The notes under the pieces were generated by a model. It had not been told where the DNA came from. It saw only the letters and a list, made by a program, of their open reading frames with translations, and did not search any database. The position numbers and the translations under genes are program-made. This document shows, in pieces, positions 8,848-15,002 of a stretch of 64,000 nucleotides of DNA; the first letter of the stretch is position 1; each line of letters begins with the position of its first letter. The DNA is from Mesorhizobium sp. M1E.F.Ca.ET.045.02.1.1 (lineage in GTDB: Bacteria; Pseudomonadota; Alphaproteobacteria; Rhizobiales; Rhizobiaceae), in the NCBI RefSeq assembly GCF_003952485.1, contig NZ_CP034447.1:868001-932000 (forward strand), given 5' to 3'.

Positions 8848-9876
8848 TCAGCGCAGCGGCGGGGAATAGAGCAGGCCGCCCTTCATCCACAATTCATTGT
8901 GTCCGCGCGGCAGCTTCAGCACCGACCCGGATCCGAGATTGCGGTCAAAGACCTCCCCATAGTTACCGACCTGCTTGACGATGTTGTAGCTCCAGTCCTT
9001 GCTCAGCCCTAGAAAGCGGCCGAGATCGTCGCCAGCCCCGGCAATCGATAGCACCGCGGGGTCCTTGCTGTTGGCCTTGAGGTCGTCGATGTTGTGCGAT
9101 GTGACACCAAGTTCCTCGGCCTGGACCATCGCATTGAGGACCCACTTGGCGATTGCGAACCAATCGTCGTCGCCACGGCGCACCGCCGGCCCCAGCGGCT
9201 CTTTCGAGATCAATTCCGGCAGGATTTGATAATTTTCCTTGTTCGGCACTTCGGTCGTCAGAAACGACGCCAAGCTGGTGAAGTCATTTGTGTAGACGTC
9301 ACAGCGTCCGTTGATGAAAGCCTGATGCGAAGCCTCCTGCTGGTCGAAAACGACGGCCTTGTAGGTCAGCCCATTGGCGGCGAAGTAATCGGCAAGGTTC
9401 TTTTCGGTGGTCGAGCCCGAGTCGACGCAGATGGTTGCGCCGGTGAGCTGCTTGACCGAGGTCAGCTCGTCTTTCTTCGGCGCCAGGAAGGCCTGGCCGT
9501 CGTAGAAATTGATGCCGACCCAAACCAGGTTCAGCGAAGTGTCACGGGTGTAAGTCCAGGTCGTGTTGCGCGCGAGGACGTCGATCTCGCCGCTTTGCAG
9601 GGCGGTCAGACGGGTCTGGCCGCTGGTGGGCACATATTTGACCTTGTTGGCGTCGCCGAGCACCGCAGCCGCCAGCGCGCGGCAATAATCGACGTCGAAC
9701 CCGGCCCACTTGCCGGAACTGTCGGCCAGTGCAAAACCAGGATTGCCGGTGTGAACTCCGCAGGTCACGACATCGTTCTTCTTTATGGCATCGAGCACCG
9801 CCCCAGCATGTGCCGTGCCGGCCAGCATCAACGCCGCTATGGCGCCGCAGCCGAGGGCTGCGATTTTCGTCTTCAT
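8848..9876 (-). CDS. Amino acid ABC transporter periplasmic binding protein (AapJ/BztA-like)
   Basis: A 342-residue secreted receptor with a signal peptide ending GTAHAG. It has the AapJ/BztA pattern, with CGVHTGNPGFA near the mature N-terminus followed by KWAGFDVDYCRALAAAV and GEIDVLARNTTWTYTRD. The start ATG 9876 overlaps the RpiR stop as ATGA and has a GGAGGAAG ribosome-binding site. The receptor sets substrate range. Resemblance to Aap suggests broad amino-acid uptake, but the association with asparaginase and amidase genes hints at amides, Asn/Gln or isoaspartyl compounds. Confidence 0.93.
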   Translation of the reverse strand: MKTKIAALGCGAIAALMLAGTAHAGAVLDAIKKNDVVTCGVHTGNPGFALADSSGKWAGFDVDYCRALAAAVLGDANKVKYVPTSGQTRLTALQSGEIDVLARNTTWTYTRDTSLNLVWVGINFYDGQAFLAPKKDELTSVKQLTGATICVDSGSTTEKNLADYFAANGLTYKAVVFDQQEASHQAFINGRCDVYTNDFTSLASFLTTEVPNKENYQILPELISKEPLGPAVRRGDDDWFAIAKWVLNAMVQAEELGVTSHNIDDLKANSKDPAVLSIAGAGDDLGRFLGLSKDWSYNIVKQVGNYGEVFDRNLGSGSVLKLPRGHNELWMKGGLLYSPPLR

Positions 9877-10730
9877 GGTTCTTCCTCCTCAAGGTTTTGA
9901 TTTTCCGGCGACACGGAGCGCGGCGCCAGATAGGCTAATACTGTCTCGGCCAGATCGCGGGCCAATCGCACAGCGTCCGGATTCTGCGTCATCACTCCCG
10001 AGGCCAAGGCCTCGATCACCGCCATCATGGCGATGGCGGAACTTGGCAGCACGCCATGTGCCGCCGGCGCCAGGAGCCGAATGTGGGCGATCGCGCTCAA
10101 GGGTGAGGCCTGGTCGTCAGTGATCACCACGATGGAGGCGCCGCGATCGCGGGCGAAGCGGACGAGATGAACGGTGTCCCTAGAATAGCGCGGCAGCGAG
10201 AGCGCGATCAAAACATCACCCTTGCCGCACCGCATGAGCCGGCGGGCCACCTCTTCGGTGCCGCCCTCGCCCGCGACGGCTTCGATCGCTTCGACAAATG
10301 GCATCAGCGTGTGCACTGCATAGCCGGCCAAATGGCTTGACGCCCCGAGACCAAGAAACCAGACGCGCCGCGCCTTCATGATCCAGGTTGCGACCGTGGC
10401 GATCTGTGGCGCCTCGCCAGCGCCCCGCACGGCCTCCGCAATTTCCGTCAATTCCGGTTCTTCGCGCGCGTGGCCCAACTTGAGAACCGGCTCCATCACC
10501 GATTGCATCTCGACACCCAGATGGGCCTTCAGCTCGCCAAAGCCCTTGAACCCCGCGGCTTTGGAAAACCGGTTGACTGCCGAGACCGAGGTGACGGTCA
10601 GCGCCGCAATCTCCTCAGCACTTTGCGACAACGTCTGAATCGGATGTGCCGTCATCCACAGACCCACCGGAACCAAGGACGGTGTGGTGCTGGATGCAGC
10701 AAGCTGAATGCGTTCAAGCGCGGACTTCAT
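9873..10730 (-). CDS. MurR/RpiR-family transcriptional regulator
   Basis: A 285-residue regulator with an N-terminal RpiR-type helix-turn-helix (SAEEIAALTVTSVSAVNRFS, about residues 37-56) and a C-terminal SIS domain (about residues 120-260). SIS domains usually bind phosphosugars or similar ligands. It is the first gene of the amino-acid uptake and amidase operon and overlaps the binding-protein gene by ATGA. The ATG has no ribosome-binding site. A strong promoter ends 6 bases before it, so the message is probably leaderless and autoregulated through the two palindromes just upstream. Confidence 0.92.
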   Translation of the reverse strand: MKSALERIQLAASSTTPSLVPVGLWMTAHPIQTLSQSAEEIAALTVTSVSAVNRFSKAAGFKGFGELKAHLGVEMQSVMEPVLKLGHAREEPELTEIAEAVRGAGEAPQIATVATWIMKARRVWFLGLGASSHLAGYAVHTLMPFVEAIEAVAGEGGTEEVARRLMRCGKGDVLIALSLPRYSRDTVHLVRFARDRGASIVVITDDQASPLSAIAHIRLLAPAAHGVLPSSAIAMMAVIEALASGVMTQNPDAVRLARDLAETVLAYLAPRSVSPENQNLEEEEP

Positions 10731-10765
10731 GGATGAATGATATCATTCACTTCTGCGGTTGTAAA
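10731..10765 (-). promoter_or_regulatory. Sigma-70-type promoter of the RpiR-led operon, probably leaderless
   Basis: On the minus strand TTTACA (10765-10760) is followed by exactly 17 bases and then TATCAT (10742-10737). The -10 element ends six bases before the ATG at 10730. With the usual 6-7 base distance, transcription would start at or next to the A of the start codon, which fits the lack of a ribosome-binding site. The first operator palindrome covers the -10 element. Confidence 0.65.
10734..10749. promoter_or_regulatory. Operator 1: perfect 16-base palindrome over the -10 element
   Basis: TGAATGATATCATTCA is its own reverse complement and covers the -10 hexamer of the operon promoter. 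The position suggests repression, most simply by the RpiR protein encoded just downstream. Confidence 0.7.
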
Positions 10766-10777
10766 TGATCTCGTTCA
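10762..10777. promoter_or_regulatory. Operator 2: second copy of the palindrome at the -35 element
   Basis: TAAATGATCTCGTTCA matches operator 1 at 13 of 16 positions. The two centres are 28 bases apart, so the sites are nearly on the same face of the helix. This copy touches the -35 hexamer. Paired sites at this spacing suit cooperative binding by a dimer or tetramer. Confidence 0.6.
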
Positions 10778-11192
10778 TCAAGGCGATTGGACCGCTGGCT
10801 TGACTATTGGCACCGCCGAGACGACGCCAAGACAGCACGCGCTCCATCGGTCGACTTGGAACACGGTTGCCCTGACGCCGGCGCTAGGGGGCGCCAGCCG
10901 CTATTCCTCGATCCGATTCCTGTCGGGCTGCTCGCCGACGAAGGTCAGCCGATGTCGGAGAGCAGGCTGAGGAAATCCAGGGCGAGCCCGGCGGGGGCGA
11001 CGGCAGGTCCGCTTTGCGCCGCACGGCGGTCGTCCGGCAGGTGTGACGGGAACGACTGGAATGGGTCAGAAGTGGCCGTTCGACAAAGTCTGCTTTAGGC
11101 GCATTGCTGACGGGCAGCAGGGGCCGAAAGCGGGGCCGCCCGCTCGCTGCCGCTACGAGCTTAGAACGGCTTAGAACCAAGGCGGGGAATCT
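10778..11192. other. Gene-free stretch upstream of the RpiR operon
   Basis: Beyond the promoter and operators I see no gene here. The open frames have poor composition, no ribosome-binding sites and no recognisable domain. It also contains the downstream flank of the hydrolase-cyclase gene, with no obvious hairpin plus T-run terminator. Confidence 0.5.
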
Positions 11193-12545
11193 CTACGAAG
11201 TCGCCCCAGCGTCTTCCAACATCGCGAGGAATAACCGGTGTTTGTCAGGCACACCTTTGAGCACGCGCTCGCCCTGATCTGAGAAACGGAGGCCTGAGCC
11301 CGCTACCAAGTCCCTCACGGTCTGAGAGGTCAAAACCATTCCCCCCTCCGCTGAACTCATGATTCTTGCTCCCGTGTGGATAGCGAGGCCTGTTACGTTG
11401 GCCCCAACAATCGCACATTCCCCGACGTGGACACCCGCTCGAACGTCGATCTCAAGCTGCTTCACCGCGGCGGCAATGGTGAGGGCGCATCGTACCGCCC
11501 GCGCGGGTCCGTCGAACAGTGCCAAGAAGCCATCACCGGCAACCGTGAACTCCTCGCCGCGGTAGCGTGCGATTTCCTTGCGCACGATGTTGTAATAAGA
11601 GGTCAGCGTATTGCTCCATGACTGATCCCCGTCCCTCGCCAATTGGTCCGTCGATGACACGACGTCGAGGAACAGTATGGCGGCTAGTTTTCGGTCAGAC
11701 GCAACCTCCGGCGTCACACCGGTCAGAAACGACTGAATGTCAGCCAAAATCGTATCCATATCCTTGGCGACAAAGGTGTGTGTGTCCCCGGGATACTCCT
11801 TCATCTCTGCTTGAGGTATGCGCCGCGCCATGTCGCGCGCGGCTTCAACCGATGCAACCGGATCCTGAGTCCGGTTCATGACCAGCGTTGGGACTGAAAT
11901 CGTGGGAAGGATGTTCCGGATATCGATGTCCCGGTTCATCGCTTCGTAGGCTGCATGCGCGGACGGGCTTGCAGCGGCCCTCATATGACGAGCGAAGGCA
12001 TCGACCACCGTTTGATCGACAGTACGCCCGAGCCCGACTCCTGCTCCACGGATGTATTCGTCTGAGGGGCCGTTCTCGGCCATATCCTTGATAAGCTGAT
12101 CGTACGCCTCGGACGACATGCCCCATGGGTGATCATCCGAAGTACACCAACGAGCTTGCGTGCCCCAGACGATCAGCGATCTCACGCGGTCCGGGTTCAA
12201 GGCAGCGAACAAGCTCGTCATCGAGCCCCCCTCCGAAACACCGAAAAGGCTGGCGCGCTCCACCTTCTCCGCATCTATCACCGCCCGGATGTCGTCGGCC
12301 CGTTCCTCAAGTGTCGCCATTCGGATTGGGCGATCGGACAGCCCCGTTCCACGCTTGTCGAACTTGATGACCCGGCAGAACGCCCCAAGCTTCTCGAAAA
12401 ACAGAGCGCGAAGTGGCATCTCCCATTCCAGATCGAGGTGGGATGCCGTTCCCGGTGCCCAGACAAGGTCAACTGGACCACTGCCCCAGACCTGATATGC
12501 GATGGCCACGTCTCCACTTCGCGCGTACTTCGTTCGGGGTGTCAT
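11193..12545 (-). CDS. Alpha/beta-hydrolase-class III nucleotidyl cyclase fusion
   Basis: A 450-residue two-domain protein. Residues 1-270 are an alpha/beta hydrolase with nucleophile S104 (GVSEG), acid D228 and H256. Residues 285-445 are a class III cyclase domain with metal ligands D294 (FLDVVSST) and D338 (VAGDGF). The transition-state Asn is replaced by H390 in GLAIHTGARI, while R394 is kept. This His variant is common in hydrolase-linked cyclases, so activity is not excluded. The hydrolase part may be a sensor for a small ligand rather than an enzyme. The gene stands alone on the minus strand, with long non-coding DNA on both sides. Confidence 0.9.
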   Translation of the reverse strand: MTPRTKYARSGDVAIAYQVWGSGPVDLVWAPGTASHLDLEWEMPLRALFFEKLGAFCRVIKFDKRGTGLSDRPIRMATLEERADDIRAVIDAEKVERASLFGVSEGGSMTSLFAALNPDRVRSLIVWGTQARWCTSDDHPWGMSSEAYDQLIKDMAENGPSDEYIRGAGVGLGRTVDQTVVDAFARHMRAAASPSAHAAYEAMNRDIDIRNILPTISVPTLVMNRTQDPVASVEAARDMARRIPQAEMKEYPGDTHTFVAKDMDTILADIQSFLTGVTPEVASDRKLAAILFLDVVSSTDQLARDGDQSWSNTLTSYYNIVRKEIARYRGEEFTVAGDGFLALFDGPARAVRCALTIAAAVKQLEIDVRAGVHVGECAIVGANVTGLAIHTGARIMSSAEGGMVLTSQTVRDLVAGSGLRFSDQGERVLKGVPDKHRLFLAMLEDAGATS

Positions 12546-13191
12546 CTCTTTGCCTTTTCGTGGAAAGGGGACACTTACTCACGCTGAGTCGCGGCCCCGG
12601 CGATCTGCAAATGTTGGCCCGCTCCTTTCGTCTTCCGGAGTGCGTTCGACCTGCTGTAGTGTGGCATAAGTTACCTTAGGTTCCCACTACATCGGGGGTT
12701 TCCTCCAACGTAATCGATGGCAACGTCTGCTTTCAGGCGGTGTCAGAGCCTACTTAAATGGCCGACTTGCGGGCGCAAAGCGGTCGTTCAGTATCCGCAA
12801 TGCTCAAAGCGGCTTCGGTTAATTGCGCTCTTGCGTTGAGGGTCCCCGCTCCGCGTCGACCACGCTGCGTGGAGACAGGCAAATTGCAGTCCAGTGGTTA
12901 GACGATTAGAAATTAAACTTATCGGATTCGGCTCAAATCCACGGCAAACACCCCCGCTCTTCCATTCAGGGAACCGTCATTGGCGAATAGTGTTCGGGAA
13001 ACGAACCAATCCACAGAAATATTTTGTTGGTATTTTTGTGGTTCGAGCTGCCACGAGACGATAGTCAACTATCTGGAAACAAAACCAAATTTCCTGTACT
13101 TGGATTCCGCCTCTGGCACCATTCCTTTTTTGTCCAGCCCGGAAGCTCCGGTTCTAGGCAGTGCGAAAGGGAGTTGGCACGCAATCCGTGT
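12546..13191. other. 646-base gene-free region between two cyclase genes
   Basis: No gene is supported. The last third is AT-richer than the surroundings and contains the inverted repeats noted at 12992-13045. It serves as the upstream region of the hydrolase-cyclase gene and the downstream region of the DUF5939-type cyclase gene, both on the minus strand. Confidence 0.5.
13002..13045. repeat. Imperfect inverted repeat, possible hairpin
   Basis: The left arm CGAACC-aat-CCACAGAAATA and the right arm TATTTTTGTGGTTCG pair with a three-base bulge and one mismatch, around an 8-10 base loop. A further small repeat GTTCG-ggaaa-CGAAC overlaps at 12992-13006. It lies about 150 bases past the stop of the minus-strand cyclase gene. 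It might be a terminator or processing hairpin, but there is no clear T-run. Confidence 0.3.
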
Positions 13192-14637
13192 CTATCCCCG
13201 CATGATGCGATAGACAGTTGCATCACCCTCCACACCTCGAAGAGGCGCGTCAAAAGGCACGACACGAAGGCCGGCAAGCATTTCGCTAACCCCGGGCGCG
13301 GAATGGAGCGCCTCGGAAATGCAGACCTGTCCGGCTTCCGCCAAGGACTGCACGCGCGCGGCGACATTCACGGTCTGGCCGAAATAGTCGAGGTTGTCGT
13401 TGAGCGTCACGGCAATCGACGGTCCACAGTGGGCACCGATCTTCAGGATGATCCCCGGCCCGTCATGGTCGCCGTTGAAGCGATCGATTTCTTCAAAGAT
13501 GTGGAGTGCAGCCGAAATTGCATCCGACGGCTGCGAGAATGCAGCCATCACCGCATCCCCAATCGTCTTGACCACCGCTCCGGAATGTTGCTGAACCGCC
13601 GCGTTGACCAGAGCGAAATGCTCGCGGACCAACGCATAGGCGTTGAGGTCACCCAGGCGCTCATACATGGCGGTCGAACCCTTGAGGTCCGTGAACAGGA
13701 AGGTGATCTGCCGGATGCCGAGCCCCTCCTTCTCGTCGACACGTTCGGACCGGAAGAGCTGGCGGAAGGTTTGCCGCGCAAGCAGCGCTCCACCGGAAAC
13801 ATAAGGGTCGAAATCGAGCGCCGGCTTGGTAGTCAGCGCGACAAGTTCGGGCGGCCAGTTGATGGCAAGCAACGAACCTCGCACCGGCCCCCTATTCGTT
13901 ACCTCAATGACAATCGGACCAGGTGGCACGGCGGGCAACGCCGGCAAGAAGCGTTTGCCGTCATAATCAATCTTCAGAAGCGTCGGCGCCAATGCCGGAT
14001 CACCTGATATCGGCACAGCGAATGCGGCCTGCGTCTGCACGTTGACGCCCGCAAGGGCGCCCGGTCCGAGGTCGGCGCGGAGCGCTGTGGTGGTGCCGGG
14101 CGGCAGAAACGTCATGCCCCGAACGAAGCCGCGCAGAACGTCAAGAAAGCGAAGCCCTTGTCCCGGTAGCCGCCCGTCAGGTCCGAAGTGGAGCTTCCAG
14201 TGAAAATCCTCGACAGAGAGCGACTCGGGATCATGGTGCGGCAGGCGGCGCAACTTCGGCGATATCGAGAAGGTGACCTCGATGAAGTCGTCGAGGTCGG
14301 TGTCGCCCGATACGTCGCACAGGCCACAGACGTAGTGGGTCTTCAGCGTCCGCAGGGCGCCGAAACTATCGAGCACCATCCCGGACTGGGGACAGAGCAC
14401 ATCCCAACTCATGTCGAACAAGCCACAGCGGGCGGCATGAAGGAAGAGGTCGATTGCTTCAGGCTCGGCAATTGCGCGGTCGCGAGCAAAGGCCAGCGGA
14501 TTAACACGATAGAGCGAGTAGTCGTCGGCGCTCCTGATCAGCGTCTCGAATTTCGAGATGACGCGTGGACTCCAGGCTCGCGCCTGCTCCACCTTGGTCA
14601 TCTTGCTTTCGAGAAGACGATCGTTGACTACCGTCAC
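13192..14637 (-). CDS. DUF5939-type class III adenylate/guanylate cyclase (paralogue 1)
   Basis: A soluble 481-residue cyclase. The N-terminal ~300 residues correspond to the DUF5939-like region. The C-terminal cyclase domain is intact: metal ligands D317 (FLFTDLKGST) and D361 (KTIGDAVMA), transition-state N424 and R428 (GQTVNVAARV). It is paralogous to the plus-strand cyclase at 25.4 kb. The zinc-ribbon cysteines seen there are incomplete here: C82, C104 and C107 remain, while the fourth position is Ser (LCPQS). The longest frame starts with GTG at 14637. ATG 14601 is an equally reasonable start; neither has a strong ribosome-binding site. Confidence 0.92.
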   Translation of the reverse strand: MTVVNDRLLESKMTKVEQARAWSPRVISKFETLIRSADDYSLYRVNPLAFARDRAIAEPEAIDLFLHAARCGLFDMSWDVLCPQSGMVLDSFGALRTLKTHYVCGLCDVSGDTDLDDFIEVTFSISPKLRRLPHHDPESLSVEDFHWKLHFGPDGRLPGQGLRFLDVLRGFVRGMTFLPPGTTTALRADLGPGALAGVNVQTQAAFAVPISGDPALAPTLLKIDYDGKRFLPALPAVPPGPIVIEVTNRGPVRGSLLAINWPPELVALTTKPALDFDPYVSGGALLARQTFRQLFRSERVDEKEGLGIRQITFLFTDLKGSTAMYERLGDLNAYALVREHFALVNAAVQQHSGAVVKTIGDAVMAAFSQPSDAISAALHIFEEIDRFNGDHDGPGIILKIGAHCGPSIAVTLNDNLDYFGQTVNVAARVQSLAEAGQVCISEALHSAPGVSEMLAGLRVVPFDAPLRGVEGDATVYRIMRG

Positions 14638-14782
14638 GTCGGATACCCAACCTTGCCTCGCGACAGCCTACTAAAAAACCAGCGCGATGCGAATGGGATT
14701 GAATTCCTTTGTTGTATGACAGTCTTGACAGAGCAGTGCTGCCATCCGATGCCGTTATCCGTTTTCGACGTTCCGAAGCTCG

Positions 14783-15001
14783 ATGATCCAGGACAATGCT
14801 CCCGTAAGCGTTGTGGTACCGATGGCCAATGCCAAGCAAACCATCGGCGCAACGCTTGCCAGCACCCGCCGGCAGATTTACCTGGCACCGGAGATGAATG
14901 TAGTGGACCACAGCTCGAGGGACGGATCGGGTTCGACGCCCGATGTCAGGCTATGTTTTGGGACTCTTGTTCTCCCTTCGAAGCAGGCGCGGGTAAGATA
15001 G
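14783..15001 (+). pseudogene. Broken glycosyltransferase family 2 fragment
   Basis: The 72-codon frame begins MIQDNAPVSVVVPMANAKQ and continues TIGATLASTRRQIY, VVDHSSRDGSGS. This is the classic start of a GT2 domain (SVVVPxxNAxxTI, then VVDDxSxDG), but the frame stops after about 50 GT2-like residues, and the usual second Asp of VVDDGS is His. The sequence stops directly before the trifunctional gene, whose own N-terminus is a second, intact GT2 start. It looks like the remains of a duplicated or deleted upstream glycosyltransferase gene. Confidence 0.55.
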
Positions 15002-15002
15002 C

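Noticed and set aside
10737..11098. Plus-strand frames upstream of the RpiR gene
   Set aside because: No ribosome-binding site, no family pattern, and they overlap the promoter and operators of the RpiR operon.
13024..14007. Plus-strand frame of 327 codons opposite the cyclase at 13.2 kb
   Set aside because: The minus-strand frame encodes an intact cyclase domain with all catalytic residues; this one is its shadow.
14638..15002. Nod box upstream of the trifunctional enzyme
   Set aside because: I looked for the ATC-N9-GAT repeats of a nod box and found no convincing set, so symbiotic NodD control is not supported.
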